Assembly (NCBI GenBank): GCA_029565685.1
Contig: JAKQNR010000045.1
Location: forward strand, 170,313-234,312
DNA from: a bacterium
GTDB lineage: Bacteria; Zhuqueibacterota; Zhuqueibacteria; Residuimicrobiales; Residuimicrobiaceae
Direction of reading: 5' to 3'
Length of the DNA stretch: 64,000 nt
In this document: one piece after another, positions 16,928 through 25,220 of the stretch
Position numbering within the stretch: position 1 is the stretch's first letter
How the letters are laid out: the number at the start of each line of letters is the position of its first letter
Notes under the pieces: model-generated
What the model was told of the DNA's origin: nothing
Database searches by the model: none
The model's input: the letters and a program-made list of their open reading frames with translations, nothing else
Program-made: the position numbers and the translations under genes

Positions 16928-19018
16928 ATGAGCGAGTCGATTATCCTCAGCGTCGTCATAGTCAACTATAATGTTCGTGAATTCCTTGAACAGGCGATCA
17001 AGTCCACGCTCAGCGCTCTGTCCGGTTTGCGGCATGAGATCTGGGTCGTAGATAACGCTTCGACCGACGGCAGCGTGGACTTTATGCGCGCCATGTTTCC
17101 CCAGGTTCATCTGCTGGTCAATCGCAGCAACGTGGGATTCGCCAAAGCTAACAATCAGGCGCTGGCGCAATGTCGCGGCGATTTCATCTGTCTGCTCAAT
17201 CCGGACACCATTGTTGAAGAAAAGACGTTTTCAACCATGGTGGAATTTTTTCACCGCCATCCAGAGGCCGGCGCCGCGGGCTGTAAGGTGCTCAATCCCG
17301 ACGGCTCTCTGCAGCTGGCCTGCCGCCGCAGCTTCCCCACCCCCTGGGTGGCGTTCGGCAAGATCTCCGGCCTGGCCGCGCTTTTTCCTAAAAGCCGGTG
17401 CTTTGGACGCTACAATCTGACCTATCTCGATCCGGACCGCACGGCGGAGGTGGAGGCCATCTCCGGCTCTTTCATGATGTTGCGGCGCGCGGCGTTCGAG
17501 CAGGTCGGATTTCTCGATGAATCGTTTTTTATGTACGGCGAGGATCTTGACTATTGTTTTCGCATCCGCGAAAAGGGATGGAAGATCTATTATATTCCGG
17601 ACACGCGGATCATCCATTTCAAAGGCGAGAGTTCGAAAAAGAGCCCGTTCGAACAGCGCAGCTTGTTCTATCAGGCCATGCGGCTCTTTGTCCACAAGCA
17701 TCTGGATAAAGGCCGCGCCCTGATCCCCATGTGGATTCTGCTGGTGGCCATTCGCGTGCGGTCCCTGCTTGCCCATCTCTCGGCGCTGGCGCGTATGATC
17801 GCGCTCCCCGCCGTGGATCTGGCTTTCATGACGGTCAATCTGGCTCTCGCCATCTATGGCCGTTTTCAACCGCTGTTCCCGTGGAAGAGCTTTATCATCG
17901 TGCACGTGCTGTACAGCTTGATCTGGCTGTTGCTGCTGAGCCGGCATGGCCTCTATCAGCGACATCCCTTCAGCTACCTGAAAGCCGGCTCCGCCGTGGT
18001 TCTCGGTTGGATCGTCAACAGCGCCTTGACCTTTTTTTTAAAAGACATCGGCTTTTCCCGGCTGGTGGTCCTCTATGCCGGCTTGCTGAATCTGATCGCC
18101 CTGCCGGGCTGGCGATTGCTGTTCAAAGTGATGGCCCATATCAATGTTCATTATCTGCAGGGAACGTGGGGCAGCCGTTTTCTTCATCCGCAAACCTTGC
18201 TGGTGATGGATGCGGACGGCGCCGAGGAGTTGCTGCGCCGGCTGCGGCTGCGCCTGGAAAACCGTTATATGATCACCGGCCTCATTTTGGCCGGTGAAAC
18301 GGAGCAGCCCAGTCGGATCAGCGGCGTCCCGGTGCTGGGCGCCATCGACCAGATCGCGGAGGTGATGCGGCAAAAAAAGATTCAGCAGGTGATCTTTGCC
18401 ACCGAACGGATCGCCAACTTTCAGATCCTGTCCATCATCTCCGCTGACCACGGACGGCCGGTGACCTTTAAATGGATTCCGCCGGCCATGGATGTGATCA
18501 TCGGCAAGGCGTCAGTGGATTACGTGGACGATCTTCCGTTTCTCGATATCGAGTACCGGCTGCATGAGGCGGGCAACCGCTGGCTGAAACGCAGCCTGGA
18601 CATCGTGCTGTCCTTCCTGCTGCTGCTGTATTCAAGCCCGCGGTATATGTGGTGCCGGCTGGTGGAGAAGCGGCGCATCGAAGCGGATGTCCATACCGGC
18701 GTTCAGGGCCGTCCTTTCACTCTTTGGCGCTTTTCCGATTCGCCGGATCAACGCCGGCCGGGCCCTTCCCTGGTGTGGTGGTCTGTACTCAAAGGGGACA
18801 TGAGTATGGTGGGCTGCGCCTTGCCGGCAGCGCCGATGGCCTCCGCCCAGCCGCCGCTGCTCAAGCCCGGATGGACCGGCTTGGAGCGGCTGCAGCTGGC
18901 CAACGGTCTGGTCGACAGCGACCGCGAACGACTGCAGCTGTACTATATGAAAAATTACTCAGTGTGGCTGGACCTGGAGATTATTTTTCAAACCGTACTG
19001 CAGACTCTGAAGAGGTGA
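16928..19018 (+). CDS. GT2 glycosyltransferase fused to a degenerate polyprenyl sugar-phosphotransferase module
   Basis: A 696-residue fusion. Residues 1-~265 are a GT2 glycosyltransferase of the rhamnosyltransferase type: [47 protein letters not shown] (donor/metal site) and [17 protein letters not shown]. Then come about four or five membrane helices (~280-400) and a Rossmann-like region (~425-530), as in WbaP/WcaJ-type initiating transferases. The C-terminal ~150 residues resemble the bacterial sugar transferase domain ([61 protein letters not shown]). The DELPQ and GPRP motifs needed for phosphotransfer are missing. It probably elongates a lipid-linked surface glycan using the GT2 part. 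Confidence 0.8.
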   Translation: MSESIILSVVIVNYNVREFLEQAIKSTLSALSGLRHEIWVVDNASTDGSVDFMRAMFPQVHLLVNRSNVGFAKANNQALAQCRGDFICLLNPDTIVEEKTFSTMVEFFHRHPEAGAAGCKVLNPDGSLQLACRRSFPTPWVAFGKISGLAALFPKSRCFGRYNLTYLDPDRTAEVEAISGSFMMLRRAAFEQVGFLDESFFMYGEDLDYCFRIREKGWKIYYIPDTRIIHFKGESSKKSPFEQRSLFYQAMRLFVHKHLDKGRALIPMWILLVAIRVRSLLAHLSALARMIALPAVDLAFMTVNLALAIYGRFQPLFPWKSFIIVHVLYSLIWLLLLSRHGLYQRHPFSYLKAGSAVVLGWIVNSALTFFLKDIGFSRLVVLYAGLLNLIALPGWRLLFKVMAHINVHYLQGTWGSRFLHPQTLLVMDADGAEELLRRLRLRLENRYMITGLILAGETEQPSRISGVPVLGAIDQIAEVMRQKKIQQVIFATERIANFQILSIISADHGRPVTFKWIPPAMDVIIGKASVDYVDDLPFLDIEYRLHEAGNRWLKRSLDIVLSFLLLLYSSPRYMWCRLVEKRRIEADVHTGVQGRPFTLWRFSDSPDQRRPGPSLVWWSVLKGDMSMVGCALPAAPMASAQPPLLKPGWTGLERLQLANGLVDSDRERLQLYYMKNYSVWLDLEIIFQTVLQTLKR

Positions 19019-19019
19019 T

Positions 19020-19976
19020 ATGAACCAGTATGTGTTAGACTTTGAAAAGCCCATTCGGGAGCTTGAAGCCCGGATCGCCGAACTGCGCGAGCACAGCAAA
19101 CCGGCGGACGCCTTCACCGCAAAAGAAATCAAAAAGCTTGAAGCGCAGGTCGTACGCCTACGCGCCCAAATCTACGCAAAATTGACGCGATGGCAGCGGG
19201 TGCAGTTGGCCCGTCATCCCAACCGGCCGTACACCCTGGATTACATCGAGCGCATGATCGCCGATTTCATCGAATTGCACGGTGATCGTTTCTTCGGAGA
19301 TGATCCGGCCATCGTCGCCGGCATCGGCCGCCTGGAGCAGCAGCCCGTGGTGGTGATCGGCCATCAAAAAGCGCGCGAGACCAAGGAAAAGCTCCGCCGC
19401 AACTTTGGCATGCCGCATCCGGAGGGCTATCGCAAAGCTCTGCGGCTGATGAAACTGGCCGCCCGGTTTAAACGGCCGGTGATCTGTCTGATCGACACGC
19501 CGGGCGCGTATCCGGGCATCGGCGCTGAGGAGCGCGGTCAGGCTGAGGCCATTGCGCGAAACCTTTTCGAAATGGCGCATCTGCCCACGCCGATCATCGT
19601 GGCGGTGATCGGCGAAGGGGCCAGCGGCGGCGCACTCGGCATCGGCGTCGGCGACCGGATTCTGATGATGGAAAACACCTGGTACTCGGTCATCACGCCG
19701 GAAGGCTGCGCCGCTATCCTATACCGTGACGCGGCCAACGCCCCTCAGGCGGCAGAGGCCATGCGGGTCACGCCCGACGATCTGCTCAAGATGGGGATTA
19801 TCGATAAAATTATCAAAGAGCCGCCCGGCGGCGCGCATGCTCATCCGGACGCCGCGGCGCAACTGCTCAAACAGGCGCTGCTGCAAGAACTGGCAAGCCT
19901 GCGCCGAATCTCCGCCACCCAGCTGGTGAAACAGCGCATAGAAAAATTTAACCGCATGGGCGTATATCTGGAATAG
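19020..19976 (+). CDS. accA: Acetyl-CoA carboxylase carboxyltransferase subunit alpha
   Basis: AccA with AccD transfers the carboxyl group from biotin to acetyl-CoA, giving malonyl-CoA for fatty-acid synthesis. The 318-residue protein has the helical N-terminus ([15 protein letters not shown]), the linker [22 protein letters not shown], the crotonase-fold core with [19 protein letters not shown] and [13 protein letters not shown], and the [13 protein letters not shown] segment. Full length is typical. The start follows AGAGGTGAT and lies one base after the stop of the GT2 fusion. No accD is in the window. Confidence 0.96.
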   Translation: MNQYVLDFEKPIRELEARIAELREHSKPADAFTAKEIKKLEAQVVRLRAQIYAKLTRWQRVQLARHPNRPYTLDYIERMIADFIELHGDRFFGDDPAIVAGIGRLEQQPVVVIGHQKARETKEKLRRNFGMPHPEGYRKALRLMKLAARFKRPVICLIDTPGAYPGIGAEERGQAEAIARNLFEMAHLPTPIIVAVIGEGASGGALGIGVGDRILMMENTWYSVITPEGCAAILYRDAANAPQAAEAMRVTPDDLLKMGIIDKIIKEPPGGAHAHPDAAAQLLKQALLQELASLRRISATQLVKQRIEKFNRMGVYLE

Positions 19977-20200
19977 AATCGGACCGAAGGCCGCTGCCGC
20001 CGGACCGATCGCTGGTTACGTTCAGCGCACCGTGGTCTGCCGTGGAGCTCAATAATTTTTTCATTGAGTCTCTGCGCTTTTTTTACTATTTTGTATCACG
20101 GCCTGGTTGCGTGCAATGGATGAGCCCGATGACCGGTGTATGTGAAACCGGCGTTGCGGGCGCCGCCGGCCTTTCGACTTAAAAATTTGGGAGACCCTTG

Positions 20201-20455
20201 ATGGTCAGTAAAGAGCTTCTTGATATTTTAGCCTGCCCCTCGTGCAAAGGGGATTTGAGTTACGATGCGGAAAGGGACACGCTCACTTGCAGAGCCAAGC
20301 ACTGCCCGTATTGCGGCATGCCGGTGGATGAAAAGGGCGTCTGCACCGACGCCGAATGCGGTAAAACCACCTCTGCTCCGGTCGGTCTGGAATACCGGGT
20401 GGAAGAGGATATTCCGATCATGTTGATCGATGAGGCCAAAAAACTGCCCCTTTAG
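20201..20455 (+). CDS. Trm112/UPF0434-like small zinc protein with inserted zinc knuckle
   Basis: An 84-residue protein. The opening LLDILACPSCKGDLSYD and the closing RVEEDIPIMLIDEA are those of the bacterial Trm112-like (YcaR/UPF0434) family, usually about 60 residues. Between them is an insertion holding CPYCGMPVDEKGVC and ECGK, so the protein has seven cysteines (12, 15, 30, 35, 38, 48, 53) instead of the usual two to four. Trm112 proteins activate methyltransferases in eukaryotes and archaea; the bacterial role is unclear. A GGGAGA site precedes the ATG. It stands alone between accA and the HNH gene. Confidence 0.75.
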   Translation: MVSKELLDILACPSCKGDLSYDAERDTLTCRAKHCPYCGMPVDEKGVCTDAECGKTTSAPVGLEYRVEEDIPIMLIDEAKKLPL

Positions 20456-20583
20456 GCCAGGGGGATCCATTGCCTGCCGTACATCATCAGCTGCATCCTT
20501 TTCTCTGCTGTAAGAATCTGTTTTGAATAGCTTAAAGCAATATGGATCATTGTGAGGTCCCTGTGTTCCGGCAGAGAAAAGCC

Positions 20584-20612
20584 TTGCTTCTTTGGCAAAA
20601 TCCTTCTATATT
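20584..20612 (+). promoter_or_regulatory. Candidate sigma-70 promoter for the HNH gene
   Basis: TTGCTT, a 17-base spacer and TATATT, followed by about 37 bases to the ATG at 20650. This is the best match in the 194-base spacer. Confidence 0.45.
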
Positions 20613-20649
20613 ACAAGATAAACTATTTAGTTAAGTAAACGGTTTTGCT

Positions 20650-21153
20650 ATGCTCAACGCCAAGGTCCTATTGCTCAATCAGAATTATGAGCCCTTGACC
20701 GTGGTTACCGCCCGCAAAGCGATCGTCTTAGAGTTCGCTGAAAAGGTGGATGTTGTGGAGCGGCGGGATTGGTGGGTTCATTCCCAGCACCTGCGTTATC
20801 CGGTGCCCAGCATCGTACGCCTGCGCCGTTTCATTCACATACCTTACAAGCGGGTTGAGTTGACGCGTCGCAACATTCTGCGCCGGGACGGCTACCGCTG
20901 TCAGTACTGCAATTCGACCAAGGGGCCGTTTACCATCGACCATGTAGTGCCCAAAACACGGGGCGGAAGCGATACCTGGGAAAATCTGGTTTGTGCGTGT
21001 GTGGAGTGCAACAGCCGTAAAGGCAATCGAACGCCGGAGCAAGCCAATCTGCGCATAGCCAAGCAACCGCGCCGTCCCAGTCACCTCTTCTTCATTCAGC
21101 ATTTCATCGGCATCCAGGAGGAGGGGTGGAAGCCGTATCTGTTTATGAATTAA
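20650..21153 (+). CDS. HNH endonuclease family protein
   Basis: A 167-residue protein of the widespread chromosomal HNH family that opens VLLLNQNYEPLTVVTARKAI. The HNH core has zinc cysteines Cys84 and Cys87 (CQYC) and Cys117 and Cys120 (CVEC), with the catalytic IDHVVPKTRGG (His98) and ENLV (Asn112) in between. It probably cleaves nucleic acid. The family is chromosomal and not clearly tied to mobile elements; its biological role is unknown to me. A stable hairpin follows 33 bases after the stop. Confidence 0.88.
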   Translation: MLNAKVLLLNQNYEPLTVVTARKAIVLEFAEKVDVVERRDWWVHSQHLRYPVPSIVRLRRFIHIPYKRVELTRRNILRRDGYRCQYCNSTKGPFTIDHVVPKTRGGSDTWENLVCACVECNSRKGNRTPEQANLRIAKQPRRPSHLFFIQHFIGIQEEGWKPYLFMN

Positions 21154-21186
21154 AATTCATGCGCTGCAATCATTGGTGGAATTTTT

Positions 21187-21213
21187 GGAGGGCCGTGCTG
21201 CAAACGGCCCTCC
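21187..21213. other. Ten-pair hairpin between the HNH gene and scpA
   Basis: A perfect stem GGAGGGCCGT/ACGGCCCTCC with a seven-base loop. It is not followed by a T run, so it is not a standard intrinsic terminator. A TATAAT (21220-21225) directly abuts the scpA ATG. Confidence 0.6.
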
Positions 21214-21225
21214 CTGTGTTATAAT

Positions 21226-21945
21226 ATGCCCTATAAAATCAAATTAGAATCTTTCGAGGGACCTCTTGATCTGTTGTTGTTTTTGATCAAGAAGGAAGAG
21301 ATCGACATTTACGACATCCCGATCGCCAGGATCACCGAGCAGTTCCTAGCCTATGTCGAAATCATCCAGCTGCTGGATCTGGAAGCGGCCAGTGATTTCA
21401 TTCTGATGGCCGCTACGCTGATGCGCATCAAGGCGCAGCTGCTGTTGCCGCGCATGACCGAAGGCGAAGAGGTGGAGGAATTCGGCGATCCGCGCCAGGA
21501 ACTGGTCCACCGTCTGCTCGAGTATAAACGATTCAAGGAGGTGGCGGAGGATCTCAGCGTCAAGGAGGATATCGCCGCCAAGATCTATCCACGCGGCAGT
21601 TTCAAGTTTGAGGAGGGATGGGACGACGAGTTTCTCGCCAGCTCCGAAGTAACGCTGTTCGATCTGGTGGCCGCGTTCCGTTCTCTCTCCGAGCGCGCGC
21701 CCAAGGTCACGGTCCATGAGGTGCAGCTGATCTCCGTCACCCTGGAAGAGCGGATCGAATATGTGGAGCGGATCGTTTTTGAACGCGTGGAAGTCAAGTT
21801 TCATGAATTGTTTCTGCCCGGCGAAGACAAGATCGTCTGGATCGTAACCTTTATCGCGATTTTAGAGTTGATTCGCAGCTGTACCGTGGTGGCGCGGCAG
21901 GATGAACCTTTTGCTGAAATCTATTTGACAAAAGCGGATGAATAA
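21226..21945 (+). CDS. scpA: Segregation and condensation protein A
   Basis: ScpA is the kleisin that bridges SMC heads in the condensin complex. The 239-residue protein has the N-terminal IKLESFEGPLDLLLFLIKKEEIDIYDIPIA, ASDFILMAATLMRIKAQLLLPR, and the C-terminal winged helix (TFIAILELIRSCTVVARQ and so on). No clear Shine-Dalgarno precedes the ATG; the hairpin and TATAAT just upstream may mean a very short leader. It overlaps scpB by eight bases. Confidence 0.93.
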   Translation: MPYKIKLESFEGPLDLLLFLIKKEEIDIYDIPIARITEQFLAYVEIIQLLDLEAASDFILMAATLMRIKAQLLLPRMTEGEEVEEFGDPRQELVHRLLEYKRFKEVAEDLSVKEDIAAKIYPRGSFKFEEGWDDEFLASSEVTLFDLVAAFRSLSERAPKVTVHEVQLISVTLEERIEYVERIVFERVEVKFHELFLPGEDKIVWIVTFIAILELIRSCTVVARQDEPFAEIYLTKADE

Positions 21946-22885
21946 AGAGCAACTAAAATCAGTGCTGGAGGCCATGGTGTTCGCCTCCGATACGCCGTTG
22001 ACCATCCATCAGATGGTCTCGGTTCTGGAAAATTTTGAAAAGACAGAGATCGAAGAGGCGCTGGGCCGGATCATGGAAGAGATGAACGGCCGGGCGTTTA
22101 CGCTGAAAAAAGTGGGCGGCGGCTATCAATTCGCCTCGCGGCCCGAGTTCAGCCGCTGGATCAAGAAAATGTATCAGGGCAAACAGCGCAACCGGCTCAC
22201 GCGGGCGGCGCTGGAAACCCTGGCGATCATCGCGTTCAAACAGCCGATCTCTCGCGTAGAGGTGTCGGCGATCCGCGGCGTGAATTCCGATGGCGTGATC
22301 AAAGGACTGCTGGAACGCAAATTGATCACCATCAGCGGCCGTGGCGAAGGTCAGGGGCGCGCCCTGTTGTTCAACACCACTCCCGAATTCCTGCAGTATT
22401 TCAGCATCAATGACCTCTCTGATCTGCCCAAACCCAAGGAGATCGAGGAGCTGCTGGCCGCCGGTGAAGCGGCGCGCATCATGGGAGAACTGGAGCAAGC
22501 GGCGGTGGAGCAGGAACGGGAGCAGGAGATCGACGAGCCCGGACTGCTGGAACCGTCCGAGTCGTCCGACGCCGAGTTTCTGCAACGCGAAACTCCGGCG
22601 GAAGCGATCACGCTTCCCGAACCGGATGAAGAGCCGGAACCGGAGGCTGAGGCCGCTCCGCTGGCAGAGGCAACCCTGGATGAAGTGCTCGCCGGCGGTC
22701 CATCGAGCGTCGAAGAAGAGGCGCAGCCGGCGCAAGCCGCGGATGAATTCTTTCTCGCCGAAGAACAGGCCGCAAATCAACCGGAGGGGAGGAGGGGGGC
22801 CGTGCAACCCAGTGAATCCGCCGACGAACCGTTTTTATCCGATGCGCCGGTGAACGATGAAGACTCCCGGCAGAATGCGGATTAA
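21938..22885 (+). CDS. scpB: Segregation and condensation protein B with long acidic tail
   Basis: ScpB dimers bind ScpA in the SMC-ScpAB condensin. Residues 1-~175 hold the two winged helices (LEAMVFASDTPLTIHQM, ALETLAIIAFKQPISRVEV, IRGVNSDGVIKGLLERKLI). The following ~140 residues are a low-complexity, Glu/Pro/Ala-rich tail containing three related short motifs (PSESSDAEFL, AADEFFL, PSESADEPFL). The family is normally 180-220 residues, so the tail is an addition, probably disordered. Its end overlaps the pseudouridine synthase gene by 29 bases. Confidence 0.92.
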   Translation: MNKEQLKSVLEAMVFASDTPLTIHQMVSVLENFEKTEIEEALGRIMEEMNGRAFTLKKVGGGYQFASRPEFSRWIKKMYQGKQRNRLTRAALETLAIIAFKQPISRVEVSAIRGVNSDGVIKGLLERKLITISGRGEGQGRALLFNTTPEFLQYFSINDLSDLPKPKEIEELLAAGEAARIMGELEQAAVEQEREQEIDEPGLLEPSESSDAEFLQRETPAEAITLPEPDEEPEPEAEAAPLAEATLDEVLAGGPSSVEEEAQPAQAADEFFLAEEQAANQPEGRRGAVQPSESADEPFLSDAPVNDEDSRQNAD

Positions 22886-23588
22886 TCAGTATCTCGCTCA
22901 CTGCGGCATCGCCTCGCGTCGCAGTGCAGAAAAAATGATTCTCGAAGGCCGGGTGAAAGTGAACGGAGCGGTGGTGCAGACGCTCGGCTGCCGAATCGAT
23001 GAAACGCAGGACCACGTGACCGTGGACGATCATGCGATTCAGTGCGTTGGCAAAAAAGTGTATGTTCTGTTAAATAAGCCCAAGGGCTACGTCACCACCG
23101 CCAGGGACGAGCGCGGCCGGAAAACCGTGATGGATCTGGTCAAAACCGATGTCCGTCTGGTTCCAGTAGGCCGGCTGGATTGCCAGAGCGAGGGATTGTT
23201 GCTTTTGACCAACGACGGAGATCTGACTTTTCGCCTTCTGCATCCCCGTTTCAAAGTGAGCAAAACCTATTACGCGACCTTGAAATCCAATTTCAATCCG
23301 CGCGATTTTGAACGGCTTACTCGAGGAGTGCAGGTGGAGAATTATGTTACTCAGCCCTGCGAGGCCTGGTTTTATGGCCGAACTCCGGACCGAGTCGCCC
23401 TGCGGCTGCAGGAGGGCAGAAAGCATCAGGTTCGTCTGATGCTCGCCGCCTTGGGCTATGAAGTGAAAAATTTACGCCGCGTGCAATTCGGGCCGCTGGC
23501 CCTTGGGCGCTTGCGCGCCGGCGAATGGCGGCGCCTGACCAGCGAAGAGGTGCATGCAATGAAAAAAGCCGTTGGCTTGTCAGACTGA
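22857..23588 (+). CDS. rluB: RluB/RsuA-type 23S/16S rRNA pseudouridine synthase
   Basis: A 243-residue enzyme that isomerises a specific rRNA uridine to pseudouridine. The N-terminal S4 RNA-binding domain (about 8-60: MRINQYLAHCGIASRRSAEKMI) is followed by the catalytic domain with NKPKGYVTTARD and VGRLDCQSEGLLLLTNDG, in which Asp108 is the catalytic residue. EGRKHQVRLMLAALGYEV closes the active site. It is the third gene of the classic scpA-scpB-rluB block. RluB and RsuA cannot be separated by motif alone; the operon position favours RluB. Confidence 0.9.
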   Translation: MKTPGRMRINQYLAHCGIASRRSAEKMILEGRVKVNGAVVQTLGCRIDETQDHVTVDDHAIQCVGKKVYVLLNKPKGYVTTARDERGRKTVMDLVKTDVRLVPVGRLDCQSEGLLLLTNDGDLTFRLLHPRFKVSKTYYATLKSNFNPRDFERLTRGVQVENYVTQPCEAWFYGRTPDRVALRLQEGRKHQVRLMLAALGYEVKNLRRVQFGPLALGRLRAGEWRRLTSEEVHAMKKAVGLSD

Positions 23589-23637
23589 GGCGACGGCCGG
23601 TCGCTCTTGTTATCGCGTTCAGAGGAATTGCGCACCT

Positions 23638-24327
23638 ATGGCCGCTTGTCGTGGCAAATCTTTCATCATCACTATCGACGGACCGGCGGGTTCGGGCAAA
23701 AGCACCACGGCCCGTCGAGTGGCGGAACGACTGGGCTACAGTTATCTGGATTCCGGGGCGCTCTATCGAGCCGTCACCTGGGCAGCGCTGCAGCAGAACA
23801 TCGATCTGCAGGACAGCGAACGCGTGGCGCGCCTCGCGGAGCAGCTGGACCTCGTTTTTCAGGCCGGCGAAGAGGGTTTACGCATATTGGTCAACGGCCG
23901 GGACGTCAGCCGGGAGATCCGGATGCCAGAGGTGACCCAGGCCATCGCCCCGGTGGCTGCCAACTCTGGAGTGCGTTATGCTTTGCTGGACACGCAGCGG
24001 CGATTCGGCAAACAGGGTGGTGTGGTGGCCGAAGGCCGGGATATGGGGACTGTGGTATTTCCGGACGCGGATGTGAAATTTTTTATGGTCGCTTCGTTGC
24101 AGGAGCGGGCCGAACGCCGACAGGCCGAGTTAGCGGCCAAAGGCGTTGCGGTGCCGCTCGAGGAACTGAAACGCTCCCTGCAACAACGGGATGACAGCGA
24201 CCGTCAGCGCGCCCACAGCCCTTTGCGCCGGCCGCAGGAGGCCATTGATATCGATACCTCCCGGCTCAGCATCGACGAGCAGGTGGATTTGGTGATCCGG
24301 GAAGTTCTGAAAAAGCTGAATGCATGA
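23638..24327 (+). CDS. cmk: Cytidylate kinase
   Basis: Phosphorylates CMP and dCMP with ATP. The 229-residue protein has the P-loop IDGPAGSGKST, the substrate segment YLDSGALYRAVTWAA, GRDVSREIRMPEV, and VVAEGRDMGTVVFPDADVKFFM, followed by the LID-like QQRDDSDRQRAHSPLR and DIDTSRLS. The start at ATG 23638 follows AGAGGAA; an upstream ATG at 23572 would overlap the preceding gene and add unconserved residues. Its TGA overlaps the ispH ATG by four bases. Confidence 0.94.
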   Translation: MAACRGKSFIITIDGPAGSGKSTTARRVAERLGYSYLDSGALYRAVTWAALQQNIDLQDSERVARLAEQLDLVFQAGEEGLRILVNGRDVSREIRMPEVTQAIAPVAANSGVRYALLDTQRRFGKQGGVVAEGRDMGTVVFPDADVKFFMVASLQERAERRQAELAAKGVAVPLEELKRSLQQRDDSDRQRAHSPLRRPQEAIDIDTSRLSIDEQVDLVIREVLKKLNA

Positions 24328-25184
24328 AGATCGTGATAGACGCCCATGCCGGTTTTTGTCCCGGCGTTTTACGAGCGGTGCAAAAAGCGGAAAAAATGCT
24401 GGCCCATTCAGGAGAATTGATCTCTCTGGGCGCATTGATCCACAATCCGGTGGAGCTGCAGCGTCTGCAGCAAATGGGATTGATCACTCGACCGCAGGAA
24501 GAACCGTTGGACGCTGAGCGTCTTTCGGATCTCAAAGACCGACGGGTGCTGGTTCGCACGCACGGTTTGGCGGCTGCGGGACATGAGGCGTTGCGGCAGG
24601 CCGGCGCGCAGGTGGAAGATGCCACCTGTTCCACGGTCCGACGGGTGCAGACGCTGATCGCCGAAAAGGACCGACAGGGGGAGCAGATCGTGATCATCGG
24701 CAAGAAGAACCATGCCGAGGTGATCGGCTTGGCAGGGTACAGCCGCAAGCCCCTTCTTATCGAGAGGGAGGCGGATCTCGAGGGGGCGGTTTTCAGCGAC
24801 CGGGTGGCGGTTTTCTCACAGACCACCTTTGATCGCGACCGTTTTTTCAGCCTGGCCAAGATCATACAGGACCGGGTACGACACGCTACGGTGCATGACA
24901 CCACCTGCCGCCATATCACCAAGCGGCTGCGGCGTCTGGTCGATTTCGCCGCCTCGGTGGATGTGCTGCTGTTGATCGGCGGCAGCCACAGCTCCAACTC
25001 GCGGGTGCTGTTCGAGGCCTGCCGGGCGGTGAATGAACGATCGTTCAAGATCGAAGGCGTGGATGAACTGGATCGCTCCTGGCTGCGGCCCGCGGACACC
25101 GTGGGAATCTCCGGCGGCGCTTCCACTCCGCGGTGGCAGCTGGAGAAGGTGCGCGATTATTTGCTCGAGCTTTCGGCCCAGTAG
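24324..25184 (+). CDS. ispH: 4-hydroxy-3-methylbut-2-enyl diphosphate reductase
   Basis: IspH is the last enzyme of the MEP isoprenoid pathway, reducing HMBPP to IPP and DMAPP with a [4Fe-4S] cluster. Cluster ligands are Cys12 (GFCPGV), Cys102 (DATCSTV) and Cys195 (HDTTCRHI). Substrate residues appear in SLGALIHNPVE, VRTHG, KKNHAEVIG (HAE rather than HPE), FSQTT and SHSSNSRVL. At 286 residues it is of normal short-form length. It is translationally coupled to cmk. An IspH-S1 arrangement is common in several phyla, and rpsA follows directly here as a separate gene. Confidence 0.94.
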   Translation: MKIVIDAHAGFCPGVLRAVQKAEKMLAHSGELISLGALIHNPVELQRLQQMGLITRPQEEPLDAERLSDLKDRRVLVRTHGLAAAGHEALRQAGAQVEDATCSTVRRVQTLIAEKDRQGEQIVIIGKKNHAEVIGLAGYSRKPLLIEREADLEGAVFSDRVAVFSQTTFDRDRFFSLAKIIQDRVRHATVHDTTCRHITKRLRRLVDFAASVDVLLLIGGSHSSNSRVLFEACRAVNERSFKIEGVDELDRSWLRPADTVGISGGASTPRWQLEKVRDYLLELSAQ

Positions 25185-25220
25185 GGCCAATTCACAATAA
25201 CAAGGAGGTTAACTAACCCT

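Noticed and set aside
20039..20200. Possible small RNA gene between accA and the Trm112-like gene
   Set aside because: No stable fold, promoter or terminator combination could be recognised in this spacer.
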